25,305 bases of DNA from Proteobacteria bacterium UBA7420 (lineage in GTDB: Bacteria > Pseudomonadota > Gammaproteobacteria > Magnimaribacterales > D2472), in contig DKMG01000087.1 of assembly GCA_002469975.1 (NCBI GenBank), positions 8,615 to 33,919 on the forward strand, written 5' to 3'. Below, piece by piece: positions 16,117-23,721 of this stretch. The first letter of the stretch is position 1, and each line of letters begins with the position of its first letter. The position numbers and the translations under genes were made by a program. Under the pieces are notes generated by a model. The model was not told the DNA's origin. It was given only the letters and a program-made list of their open reading frames with translations, and searched no databases.

Positions 16117-16806
16117 ATGATAATAAATAAATTTGAATACCCAGAGCTGGTCCGTGTAGAAAAAAATGATGTTAGATACTATCGGGACTCTCAGGAAAAT
16201 TTAGTTCCTTCCGTGACAACCATCCTTTCTGCGACTGGTGATCATTCGGGTATAGATGCATGGAAAAGAAGAGTTGGCCCTAAAACTGCAAAAGAGGTCG
16301 TGGATGAAGCCACAACCATTGGCACTGCTGTTCATCTAGCCATTGAGAACTATCTGAGCGGTACTGATTGGCAAAACTTTACAGATGATCGTCTTGGGAT
16401 GATGGCCGAACAGATAGCTAAACGCTTTGTTGATGACTGCCTTGAGGATATAGACGAAGTATGGGGTCTAGAATCGGGCCTCTTCGTGGATGGTCTGTAT
16501 GCAGGAACTGCAGATTGCATAGGGGTGTTCAAAGGCATTCCAACTATTATTGATTTTAAGACGGCAAAAAAGATAAAGCGCAAGGATTGGATCACTGATT
16601 ATTTTTTGCAAGGAGCAGCATATGCGAATGCCCATAACGTTATGTTCAATACCGATATTGATGCTATTGCGATCCTAATGGTTGATCGCGATCTTTTGTT
16701 TAAAGAATTCTTAATTAAAAAAAGTGAGTTTGACAACTTTACAAAGCAATGGAAACAACGAATTATTGAGTTTTATAAAACGCATGAAATCTTGGGGAGA
16801 GAATAA
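16117..16806 (+). CDS. PD-(D/E)XK nuclease, MGME1-like exonuclease
   Basis: A 229-residue nuclease of the PD-(D/E)XK fold. In order: PSVTTILSATG (31-41) and AWKRRVG (48-54), a helix motif GTAVHLAIENYL (69-80, H73), E119, GTADCIG (130-136, D133), IIDFKTAKK (144-152, with D146 and K148) and LQGAAYANA (164-172, Q165 and Y169). The helix motif, the D-x-K pair and the Q-xxx-Y motif are those of RecB-type single-strand exonucleases, and the PSVTTIL and WK parts recall mitochondrial MGME1 and related phage exonucleases. All catalytic residues are present. It lies between two SDR genes, five bases after the first and overlapping the second by one base. It may be a captured phage gene; codon use looks like its neighbours. 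Confidence 0.8.
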   Translation: MIINKFEYPELVRVEKNDVRYYRDSQENLVPSVTTILSATGDHSGIDAWKRRVGPKTAKEVVDEATTIGTAVHLAIENYLSGTDWQNFTDDRLGMMAEQIAKRFVDDCLEDIDEVWGLESGLFVDGLYAGTADCIGVFKGIPTIIDFKTAKKIKRKDWITDYFLQGAAYANAHNVMFNTDIDAIAILMVDRDLLFKEFLIKKSEFDNFTKQWKQRIIEFYKTHEILGRE

Positions 16807-17543
16807 TGAATGATTTAAAAGATAGGGTCATTATCATTACTGGGGCTAGCTCCGGTTTTGGTAGGGAGGCAGCTAAAATGTGTGTGAATCTTGGAGCCAA
16901 AGTAGTTTTGGGGGCAAGAAGAGAGGAAAACCTCAAAGAACTATGTTCTGACTTGGGCTCCGAATCTTCCACATACAAGGTCACTGATGTTACCTCTAAA
17001 GAGCAAATGCATGCATTGGCACAGCACGGAATAGAAACATTTGGCCACATTGATTCACTGGTCAACAATGCAGGCATCATGCCCCTGTCACTGCTGGAGA
17101 AGGGCAGAACAGAGGAATGGGATCAAATGATTGACGTTAACATCAAAGGCGTTCTCTACGGAATAGACTCAGTCTACTCCCATATGCTTGCAAGAGAATC
17201 TGGACAAATCATTAATATTTCTTCGGTTGCAGGCAAGCGAGTCATGCAAGGCAGCGCAGTCTACTCAGGGACTAAGTATGCTGTCCGAGCAATCTCTGAG
17301 GGGTTAAGGTTAGAATCAGCTGGAAAAATTCAAGTCACTTGTATTTACCCTGGTGCTTTCACCACTGAACTTGCCTTTACCATCAAAGATGAATCAATGA
17401 TGGAAGCATTAATGAGTAGAGGTATAGGAGCTATAGCCCAACCAGCTGAGAGAGTTGCCGAAGCTATAGTTTATGCTCTTCAGCAAGATCCTGGTGTTTC
17501 GGTGAATGAGATTGTGATTCGACCGACAGCACAAGAGACATAG
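16806..17543 (+). CDS. SDR-family oxidoreductase, YdfG-like
   Basis: A 245-residue SDR. TGASSGFG is at 12-19, arginines R38-R39 after strand 2 (GARRE) point to NADP(H), NNAG is at 87-90, and the catalytic residues are S140, Y153 and K157 (YSGTK). The layout, including CIYPGAFTTEL and the C-terminal PAERVAEAIVYALQQ, matches the YdfG/clavaldehyde-dehydrogenase-like branch, which reduces or oxidises 3-hydroxy acids and aldehydes. It starts on the stop of the nuclease gene (TAATG), so translation is coupled. Its substrate is unknown. Confidence 0.9.
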   Translation: MNDLKDRVIIITGASSGFGREAAKMCVNLGAKVVLGARREENLKELCSDLGSESSTYKVTDVTSKEQMHALAQHGIETFGHIDSLVNNAGIMPLSLLEKGRTEEWDQMIDVNIKGVLYGIDSVYSHMLARESGQIINISSVAGKRVMQGSAVYSGTKYAVRAISEGLRLESAGKIQVTCIYPGAFTTELAFTIKDESMMEALMSRGIGAIAQPAERVAEAIVYALQQDPGVSVNEIVIRPTAQET

Positions 17544-17555
17544 GTTTTTTTAAGA

Positions 17556-19151
17556 CTATGTGTCTGCGAGGATATATTCTGCGCATTTAGAGCCAATAAC
17601 ATTGCACGTTGCATTGGTGTTGCCTGAGATGATTGATGGAAAAATAGAAGCATCTGCAACTCTTAAACCAGAAATACCTCTAACCCTTAATCTGGAATCC
17701 ACAACACACTCTTCGGTTTCACCCATTTTACAGGTACCCACTGGGTGATAGACAGATAGAGATTCCTGCCTAATTAACTCTTCTACCTCGCTATCACTCT
17801 GATACTTGGCACTAGGCTCAATTTCTTTTGGATTATAAGTATCCATTGCTGAGCTTTGAAAAATTTTCCTAATTCTCTTAATGCCATCAATGATTGGCTG
17901 AATATCAGCTGGATGAGACAAGTAATTAGCATGAATCTTAGGCGGATCTTCTGGGTTGCTAGACTGGAGTTTGAGGAAGCCAACACTCTTGGGTCTTAAA
18001 TTGCAGACGGAGGCTGTGATACCTGACATTGGTTTCATGGCACCATTTTTATTGTATTTGCCGGCCCCTGGAGCGAAGTGAATTTGTGCATTAGGTGTAT
18101 TTTCGCTATGGCTAGTCTTAAAAAAAACTCCTATATCTGAGGCAGGATATGTTAACAATCCCTTGCCACGTACAAAGTAATGATAGAGATTTTTAAGCAT
18201 CTGGATAGGTCTCATCAATTCACTAAAAGTTTTAAGACCATCCATTGTGTGACCAATATTGACAGTTAGATGGTCCTGGAGGTTTTGACCAACTCCAGGG
18301 ATATTATGATGGCAGTGAATATTCAAATCTTCTAAGTGTTGCTTGGGCCCAATTCCAGACAGCATAAGGACATGGGGGGTGTTAATGGCGCCGCCGCATA
18401 AAATAATTTCAGCTTCACAGGTCACTGCATGTGAGCCAGTTTTATTTTTAATTAGCACGCCCATAGCCTTGTTATTTGAGGTAATAATTTTTGTCACTCT
18501 GGTCCCCATTAAAAGCTCTAGGTTCGGTCTGCCTAAGATAGGTTTAAGAAATGCATCTGCAGCACTAAATCTTTGTCCTTTTTTTATATTCACCTGGTAG
18601 GTTCCATAGCCTTCTTGCTTTTGACCATTGAAATCGAGGTTCTCTTGAAAGCCTGCTTGAGCGCATGCCTCCATAAATACATTGGATGCCTCTAGGCTGG
18701 ACTGGTATGTTTCGACCCAGAGCTCTCCTTTACTTCCATGCAATTCATCTTGATGATTCTGATTGTTTTCCAAGCTTGTGAAGTGATTGATTAAGTCCTT
18801 GTAACCCCAGCCAACATTGCCTGCTTGCTCCCAAGATTCATAATCTTCTGCCTGACCTCTAATATAGACCATGCCATTAATAGAGCTACTGCCCCCCAGT
18901 GTTTTTCCTCGAGGCCAATTAATTAATCGATGATTTAAGTTAGGTTCTGGCTCTGTCTCATAGCCCCAGCCATATTTTTTATTCTTAAATAGCGAGCTTG
19001 CCGCCAATGGCATCTTGATAGCCGGAAAATTATCCTTGGGACCTGCTTCGATTAAGAGCACTGAATTTAATGGATTCGCTGATAATTTATTGGCTAAAAC
19101 ACAACCTGCACTTCCGGCACCAACAATGATATATTTATGTCTAAATTTCAT
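17556..19151 (-). CDS. GMC-family FAD-dependent oxidoreductase, choline/alcohol dehydrogenase-like
   Basis: A 531-residue flavoprotein. The FAD motif GAGSAGCVLA is at 11-20, IEAG at 34-37, and the GMC signature PRGKTLGGSSSINGMVYIRG at 80-99. The C-terminal part has HPVGTCKMG (catalytic H469) and the GNTNATC segment at 510-516, which supplies the second catalytic residue. Length and motifs resemble BetA choline dehydrogenase and AlkJ-type alcohol dehydrogenases, which pass electrons to quinone. Without bet or alk neighbours an alcohol substrate is all that can be claimed. The ATG is 26 bases from the divergent peptidase gene; GATATT lies six bases before it and there is no ribosome binding site. 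Confidence 0.93.
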   Translation of the reverse strand: MKFRHKYIIVGAGSAGCVLANKLSANPLNSVLLIEAGPKDNFPAIKMPLAASSLFKNKKYGWGYETEPEPNLNHRLINWPRGKTLGGSSSINGMVYIRGQAEDYESWEQAGNVGWGYKDLINHFTSLENNQNHQDELHGSKGELWVETYQSSLEASNVFMEACAQAGFQENLDFNGQKQEGYGTYQVNIKKGQRFSAADAFLKPILGRPNLELLMGTRVTKIITSNNKAMGVLIKNKTGSHAVTCEAEIILCGGAINTPHVLMLSGIGPKQHLEDLNIHCHHNIPGVGQNLQDHLTVNIGHTMDGLKTFSELMRPIQMLKNLYHYFVRGKGLLTYPASDIGVFFKTSHSENTPNAQIHFAPGAGKYNKNGAMKPMSGITASVCNLRPKSVGFLKLQSSNPEDPPKIHANYLSHPADIQPIIDGIKRIRKIFQSSAMDTYNPKEIEPSAKYQSDSEVEELIRQESLSVYHPVGTCKMGETEECVVDSRLRVRGISGLRVADASIFPSIISGNTNATCNVIGSKCAEYILADT

Positions 19152-19177
19152 ATGTCTAATATCACTTAAGGTTTAAT

Positions 19178-19873
19178 ATGCGTCAAGTTATTGCAATCGG
19201 TGGGGGAGGCTTTGGCAGAACTCAAGCCTCATATTTAATAGAGAAGTATATTTTAGATCAAGTAGAGAAGAGCACCCCAAATATTTGTTTTATTCCAACA
19301 GCTACCGGAGATTTAGACCCTTATGTTGTAAATTTTTATACTGTTTTCAGTAAATTAAATTGCAATCCAAGTCACATCAGTTTTTTTAAACGGACCGTCG
19401 ATCTTGAGGCCCACATAGCAGACCAAGATATTATTTTTGTTGGGGGAGGTAACACCAAGAGCATGCTAGCTGTCTGGAAAGACTGGGGGCTTGATGTCAT
19501 TCTAAAGAATGCATATGATCGAGGCGTTGTCATGAGTGGTGTAAGCGCTGGAGCTATTTGCTGGTTTGAGCAAGGGTTAACAGATTCTTGGGCAGATGAA
19601 CTAAAGATCATGCCGTGCATGAATATTATTCCTGGAAGTTGTGCCCCCCACTATGATGAGGAGCCAGAGAGGCGTCCGGCAACCAAAAAACTCTTAGAGA
19701 GAAAGGTTATTGAGTCCATGTATGGTATTGAAGGCGGCGCAGCACTTCATTTTATTGATGAAATTCCGGAATATAGCGTGCGATTTAGTAATAATAAAAA
19801 TGCTTATCTGGTGACCTTGCAGAATGATCAGGTTAATGAATCGCCTTACCCGCTGCGAGAGTTAAGCTCATGA
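19178..19873 (+). CDS. Peptidase family S51 (dipeptidase E-like)
   Basis: A 231-residue cytoplasmic serine peptidase with a class I glutamine-amidotransferase-like fold. The nucleophile is S123 in GVSAGAICW, preceded by the FVGGGNT loop (87-93) that shapes the site; H158 (PHYDEE) is the probable catalytic histidine. PepE enzymes split Asp-X dipeptides; cyanophycinases are the other main S51 branch, but the size and lack of extra insertions favour a dipeptidase. AAGG six bases before ATG is the ribosome binding site. Its end overlaps the next gene by four bases (ATGA). Confidence 0.87.
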   Translation: MRQVIAIGGGGFGRTQASYLIEKYILDQVEKSTPNICFIPTATGDLDPYVVNFYTVFSKLNCNPSHISFFKRTVDLEAHIADQDIIFVGGGNTKSMLAVWKDWGLDVILKNAYDRGVVMSGVSAGAICWFEQGLTDSWADELKIMPCMNIIPGSCAPHYDEEPERRPATKKLLERKVIESMYGIEGGAALHFIDEIPEYSVRFSNNKNAYLVTLQNDQVNESPYPLRELSS

Positions 19874-20307
19874 ACCTTTGGCGTTTTATCAACCCCATCG
19901 TTGCAGGTATCGCCCGATCACCTATCCATTTTTTTATTAGCCATCAAATTCTGGTTATAGAATTTAATGGCAGAAAATCTGGGAAGAAGTATCTAGTTCC
20001 ACTGAGCTATCATAAACAAGACAAAAATTTTACATGCGTCACCCTGCGCTCCAACCTTTGGTGGAAAAACTTAATCACTCTTGAGCAGACAGATATATGG
20101 ATGAAAGGTAGGCATACCTCAGTTGGCGTAGCCTTGGAATACTCTGATGATGATCTTGTTGCAGCTGAACTTAGGCATTTAGTATCAGGCAATGCTATTG
20201 ATGCATTTTTTGCAAAAGTCATACTCAACAAAGACGGAACCCCAGATGAAACCAGCCTCAAAGATGCAGCAAAACTTCACACAGTTCTAAAATTCACTTT
20301 GCGGTAG
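19870..20307 (+). CDS. Deazaflavin/quinone-reductase-like split-barrel protein (DUF385 type)
   Basis: A 145-residue protein similar to the F420H2-quinone-reductase / Ddn nitroreductase family. The recognisable part is FNGRKSGKKYLVPLSYH (35-51) followed by WWKNL (64-68), which in the family shape the cofactor pocket. The N-terminal stretch (IVAGIARSPIHFFISHQILV) is hydrophobic and may touch the membrane. F420 is rare in gammaproteobacteria, so FMN, heme or another ligand may be used. It is co-translated with the S51 peptidase through an ATGA overlap. The family call is moderately firm; a specific reaction is not supported. Confidence 0.7.
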   Translation: MNLWRFINPIVAGIARSPIHFFISHQILVIEFNGRKSGKKYLVPLSYHKQDKNFTCVTLRSNLWWKNLITLEQTDIWMKGRHTSVGVALEYSDDDLVAAELRHLVSGNAIDAFFAKVILNKDGTPDETSLKDAAKLHTVLKFTLR

Positions 20308-20397
20308 TTAATTCAGCGACCACTATTTGTATTAAAAAAAGATTAATAAATATTTCTTTTTGTCTTTGAATACGTTAATTTAAATACTTAATACATA

Positions 20398-20403
20398 TTA
20401 AAT
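20398..20403 (+). promoter_or_regulatory. Possible -10 box of the HD-oxygenase gene
   Basis: TTAAAT ends six bases before the ATG at 20410; TATTAA, two bases earlier, is an alternative. The gap has no Shine-Dalgarno. The 102-base gap upstream is very AT-rich and shows no convincing -35 or terminator, only a weak A/T hairpin near 20336-20361. Confidence 0.3.
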
Positions 20404-20409
20404 TAGCCT

Positions 20410-20949
20410 ATGTTTACTAGAATGGATCAGAGCACTCAAGAAGAATGGCAGCATATTAGTGAGCAGCACATGCCACATATTTTTGATATGCCAGCAAGAA
20501 TCATGTCCATGCTACGACAGTTAGAAGCATTATCCTTGGGCTTTGGTACCAATCAACTCCACCATGCATTACAAACTGCAACAATGGCAAAACGAGCCGG
20601 CGCAGAGGATGAGATGATTATTTTGAGCCTGCTTCATGATGTTGGTAAAGTCATCAACGTTCCAAATCACGGGCAAATAGCTGCAGAGATACTCAAGCCT
20701 TATGTTAGTAATGATGCTTATCACATCATCAGAACTCACCAGGATTTTCAGGGCGAGCATTACTACCAATATATGGGCAAGCCACAAGATCTACGAAATC
20801 AATACAAAAATGAGAGCTGGTTTACCAAGGCCGTTGAGTTTACTGATGAGTGGGATCAGGCTGCCTTCGATCCAGATTATAAGGTTGACCCACTTGAATC
20901 TTTTGAGGCCTTGATCAATACATTTTTTGCAGCTCCACACACGATTTAG
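20410..20949 (+). CDS. HD-domain protein with PhnZ-type diiron oxygenase ligands
   Basis: A 179-residue HD-domain protein. The metal ligands expected in the PhnZ group of mixed-valent diiron oxygenases are all present in order: H52 (LHHALQ), H76-D77 (LLHDVGK), H87 (NHGQIAAEIL), H110 (IRTHQDFQ) and D149 (DEWDQAAF). The run NQLHHALQTATMAKRAGAEDEM is close to PhnZ, which cleaves 2-amino-1-hydroxyethylphosphonate. PhnZ places a Y-xx-E substrate loop just before this helix; here the same place reads GFGT, so the substrate is probably not an aminophosphonate. The segment from H110 to D149 is also about 18 residues shorter than I recall for PhnZ. No phn gene lies beside it. A phosphohydrolase role is the alternative, but the sixth ligands favour an oxygenase. 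It may be transcribed without a leader. Confidence 0.8.
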   Translation: MFTRMDQSTQEEWQHISEQHMPHIFDMPARIMSMLRQLEALSLGFGTNQLHHALQTATMAKRAGAEDEMIILSLLHDVGKVINVPNHGQIAAEILKPYVSNDAYHIIRTHQDFQGEHYYQYMGKPQDLRNQYKNESWFTKAVEFTDEWDQAAFDPDYKVDPLESFEALINTFFAAPHTI

Positions 20950-20957
20950 AAAAAAGT

Positions 20958-21296
20958 ATGCTGGCGAGCAGGGCGTTTGGAATTTCTACCTTCTTGATGA
21001 TGCTTACAGCCTGCAGCACCTCACAAATCCAAAAAAAAATTACTCACAAATCAGATGTTGGCCTTTGTTACAGTTTGATCTATCAGAAAGCTGCTATCAG
21101 TAATGAGTACCACTCACTCTTAACTCAAGAAGCAATAAATAGAGCTTTAAATTGTCAAAATATAGCCCAGGAAATCATTGATTATAAAATGAACCTAACT
21201 GGCTCAAGTATTGTCAGCCCATCTTCGGCTAACGAAGCTGCAAGTCAGGACTATGCTAATCAGGGAGTCAATTGGGTCACTGGAAAGTCTTCCTAG
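20958..21296 (+). CDS. Small putative lipoprotein
   Basis: A 112-residue protein of unknown function with a lipoprotein signal: a hydrophobic stretch (FGISTFLMM) followed by the lipobox LTAC, so C19 would carry the lipid. The mature part is polar, helical in the middle (about 45-80) and holds two further cysteines (C37, C69) that could form a disulphide in the periplasm. It starts eight bases after the HD-domain gene and is probably co-transcribed. No family is recognised. Confidence 0.7.
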   Translation: MLASRAFGISTFLMMLTACSTSQIQKKITHKSDVGLCYSLIYQKAAISNEYHSLLTQEAINRALNCQNIAQEIIDYKMNLTGSSIVSPSSANEAASQDYANQGVNWVTGKSS

Positions 21297-21317
21297 GATT
21301 ATTGTGATTTAAACTGA

Positions 21318-21506
21318 TCTGTTGACTTGATGAACTCCTATCTTGTTGAGATGAATGATAGCGAGTTAACACTCTCTCTTGGTATTACTAATCTTTTTGA
21401 TGAAGAGGCTCCGCTGCTCTATGATGCAGCTAATTGGAGCTATGCTTCAAAGCATCACGATCCCGGAGGGCGAATGGTTTATTTAGGTTTTAAATTAGCT
21501 AGATAA
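21318..21506 (+). pseudogene. C-terminal remnant of a TonB-dependent receptor
   Basis: After an in-frame stop at 21315-21317 the frame is open for 62 codons. It encodes the last barrel strands of a TonB-dependent receptor: SLGITNLFDEEAPLLY, then HHDPGGRMVYLGFKLAR at the stop. The NLFDE motif and the DPxGRMVY end are typical of the final two strands, so this is the tail of a gene whose first 600 or more codons are gone. It has an internal ATG at 21330 (58 codons) but no ribosome binding site. It is not close to the end of the Oar-like receptor upstream (WQMNFGFKYQF), so it derives from another receptor. With its terminator it fills the 304-base gap between the lipoprotein and peptidase genes. 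Confidence 0.8.
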
Positions 21507-21519
21507 ATTTTAAATTTTT

Positions 21520-21556
21520 AAAACGCAACATCAGAAATGGTGTTGCGTTTTTTTTT
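21520..21556 (+). terminator. Rho-independent terminator after the receptor remnant
   Basis: AAAACGCAACA pairs with TGTTGCGTTTT across a ten-base loop and is followed by a run of T. It sits 13 bases after the remnant's stop, so it is most likely the original terminator of the lost receptor gene, and it now serves the HD-oxygenase/lipoprotein unit. Confidence 0.9.
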
Positions 21557-21600
21557 GTTTTAGAGCTTACTTATCACTGTGTAATTTTTTAGGAATCCAT

Positions 21601-23019
21601 ATGTCTCTACCCTTTACTAAGTCTTTTTTTGTTTGTGCTTTATTCTTCACTTTATCTCTCCCCGCAGAGCCAGCAGGCCCTGATATGCCTTATGGTAAAA
21701 AAGCTTTAGAGATTTATAAAACAGCGGTGGAACTTCGCACAGCCAAGGGTTATGGTCAGGTACCAGCTTTAGCTCATTACTTAGCCGCTGAATTTAAGAA
21801 AGGTGGTTTTGATGAAAAAGATATTCACGTCCTTGAAATGGAAGGTACGGCAGCATTGGTGGTTCGTTATAGGGGAGATGGCTCGCTTGGAAAAATGCCA
21901 ATAAGTATTTCTGCGCATATGGATGTTGTCGATGCCATGAGAGATGATTGGGCACGGGACCCTTTTACTTTGGTTGAAGAAGATGGTTATTTTTTTGGCA
22001 GAGGAACGGTTGACGATAAGCTAGGTATGACTGCTGTTGTAGCAAGCTTTCTAAGGCTCAAGTCTGAAGGCTGGATTCCTGGAAGAGACTTGATTATTGC
22101 ATTTTCAGGTGACGAAGAAACAGGTATGACAACTACCAAAGCCTTAGTCAATGAATTTCGGCATTTGACTGATAGTGAATTTGTTTTAAATGCAGACTCA
22201 GGTGGTGCTACTTTGCCAGAGGATGGAGGCATACCAGCAAGTTTTGGCATGCAAGCTGCTGAAAAAACATACGTGACTTGGGAGATGATTGTAAGGAATC
22301 CAGGTGGTCACAGCAGCAGACCTAGGAGTGATAATGCGATCTATGACCTATCAAATGCCTTGGTTAAAATTCAAAATTACCAATTCCCGGTTAACTACAA
22401 CAATCTAACGCTAGCCTTCTTTCAAGGCATTGGAAAAAGAACGGAAGGAGCTTTAGGTAAAGCCATGAGAGACTTCTCAATCAACCCTGATAATGAGGCT
22501 GCGATTGCTGAACTAAGATCTCATAGCAGCTATGTTGGGACTACTGGCACAACCTGTGTGGCTACCATGCTTAAAGCTGGTCATGCAGAAAATGCACTGC
22601 CGCAGTCTGCAGTTGCAACAATCAATTGCAGAGTATTTCCAGGCACAGGGGTAGACGACACTTTGGCTCAACTTAAACAAGTCATATCTAATCCTGATAT
22701 TGAATTCAAGATGTTGGCTGAGCCGACTGAAACTGATCCATCACCCTTGCGATTGGATGTCCTAACAGCTCTTCAAAAAGCCATTGATATCAAATTTCCA
22801 GGATTAGAAATTATTCCCAGCATGTCCTCTGGGGGAACAGATGGGATGCACTTTAGGGCTGCAGGAATTCCTAGTTATGGAGTCAATGGTGGTTATGGCA
22901 AGGCGAGTGATAATTTCTCACATGGATTGAATGAAAGAGTTCAGGTACAGAGTTTTTATGACAACATTGCTCATTGGTATGTTTTATTGCCAGCCATTGC
23001 TAGCAAACAAGATCTTTAG
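21601..23019 (+). CDS. Exported M20-family metallopeptidase
   Basis: A 472-residue zinc peptidase with a signal peptide (hydrophobic 9-20, cleavage near 22-25), so it acts in the periplasm. Zinc ligands and catalytic residues are visible: H106 and D108 (SAHMDVV), D138 (GRGTVDDK, bridging), E172 (general base) and E173 (SGDEETG), D199 (NADSGG) and H441 (FSHGLNE). The dimerisation domain (about 220-350, GGHSSRP) lies between the halves. The subfamily is like carboxypeptidase/dipeptidase M20; substrates are probably small peptides or N-acyl amino acids. AGGA at 21591-21594 is the ribosome binding site. Confidence 0.93.
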   Translation: MSLPFTKSFFVCALFFTLSLPAEPAGPDMPYGKKALEIYKTAVELRTAKGYGQVPALAHYLAAEFKKGGFDEKDIHVLEMEGTAALVVRYRGDGSLGKMPISISAHMDVVDAMRDDWARDPFTLVEEDGYFFGRGTVDDKLGMTAVVASFLRLKSEGWIPGRDLIIAFSGDEETGMTTTKALVNEFRHLTDSEFVLNADSGGATLPEDGGIPASFGMQAAEKTYVTWEMIVRNPGGHSSRPRSDNAIYDLSNALVKIQNYQFPVNYNNLTLAFFQGIGKRTEGALGKAMRDFSINPDNEAAIAELRSHSSYVGTTGTTCVATMLKAGHAENALPQSAVATINCRVFPGTGVDDTLAQLKQVISNPDIEFKMLAEPTETDPSPLRLDVLTALQKAIDIKFPGLEIIPSMSSGGTDGMHFRAAGIPSYGVNGGYGKASDNFSHGLNERVQVQSFYDNIAHWYVLLPAIASKQDL

Positions 23020-23075
23020 TAGTTTTCATCTGGCTAAATGCATGTGCTAGCAACTGCCTTACTTCAAACGCTTAG

Positions 23076-23369
23076 ATGACCCACTTGTTTTTACATATAC
23101 TAGTACCAGCAATCATTGCTGGTATTTTTTATAGGCAACGCTGGGGACTAGCCTTAGGGATTATGCTTGCAACTATGCTGGTTGATGCAGATCACCTATT
23201 AGCTAATCCAGTCTATGATCCAGGTCGATGTAGTATAGGGTTTCATCCACTTCATCAAGTGTGGCTCATTGCTATATATTTTGGATTATGTTTTTTTCCG
23301 AAAACAAATCTAGTTGGTGTTGGTCTTATAATCCATATGGCATTAGATCAGATGGATTGTGAGATCTAA
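23076..23369 (+). CDS. DUF6122-like small membrane protein
   Basis: A 97-residue membrane protein with three or four hydrophobic segments. Recognisable are the N-terminal HLFLHILVPAIIA, the strongly kept VDADHLLANPVYDPGRCSIGFHPLHQ in the middle and LIIHMALDQMDC at the end. The spaced histidines and aspartates (DxDH, FHPLH, HMxxD) look like a metal site at the membrane, reminiscent of YdjM-type membrane metal-dependent hydrolases, but no activity is known. No clear ribosome binding site is visible. It is followed by a terminator shared with the convergent gene. Confidence 0.7.
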   Translation: MTHLFLHILVPAIIAGIFYRQRWGLALGIMLATMLVDADHLLANPVYDPGRCSIGFHPLHQVWLIAIYFGLCFFPKTNLVGVGLIIHMALDQMDCEI

Positions 23370-23390
23370 TATTTATTTAGGCATGCCACA

Positions 23391-23420
23391 AAAAAAGGGG
23401 CTTATAAAAACCCCTTTTAA
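23391..23420. terminator. Bidirectional hairpin terminator
   Basis: AAAAGGGG (23393-23400) pairs with CCCCTTTT (23411-23418) over a ten-base loop. On the minus strand the stem runs into a seven-T stretch, so it ends the DUF4177-like gene well. On the plus strand the T-run is four, which would still help to stop the DUF6122 transcript. Confidence 0.8.
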
Positions 23421-23435
23421 AATTAATAGATTTTT

Positions 23436-23663
23436 TTAGACTTCAAGCATACGTTTTAAATAAATTTGATCTGCGCCAACGACTGCGACTATCTCCCATC
23501 CCTCATGCGCGAGCTTGTTTAACTCTATTGTTGACATCTCATACTTCCAATTATGCGAGTCCTTATATTCCCCTTTAAATACTTCCGTTGCTTCGTTCGA
23601 GTAACCCATGGCTGTAGAGTTGCTGTGGTCAACAATCTTATATTCCCATTTACTAGTGCTCAT
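23436..23663 (-). CDS. DUF4177-like small protein
   Basis: A 75-residue soluble protein. KWEYKIV at the start, ELNKLAHEGWEIVAVVG near the end and the final YLKRML are the hallmarks of the DUF4177 family, small proteins of unknown function. Between these lies a loop rich in charged and aromatic residues. GGAG six bases before the ATG is a good ribosome binding site. It is divergent from the metallo-hydrolase gene and shares a 115-base intergenic region that holds a palindrome. Confidence 0.75.
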   Translation of the reverse strand: MSTSKWEYKIVDHSNSTAMGYSNEATEVFKGEYKDSHNWKYEMSTIELNKLAHEGWEIVAVVGADQIYLKRMLEV

Positions 23664-23721
23664 AATGTCTCCTTAAAATTATATTGATCTAGTTTCTCAT
23701 ATCCTTGAAATAAAACGCAAT

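Noticed and set aside
10669..20949. Phosphonate pathway made of the 2OG oxygenase and the HD oxygenase (PhnY-PhnZ-like pair)
   Set aside because: The genes are 9 kb apart, the 2OG enzyme is of the IPNS type rather than PhnY type, and no phosphonate transporter or lyase is present.
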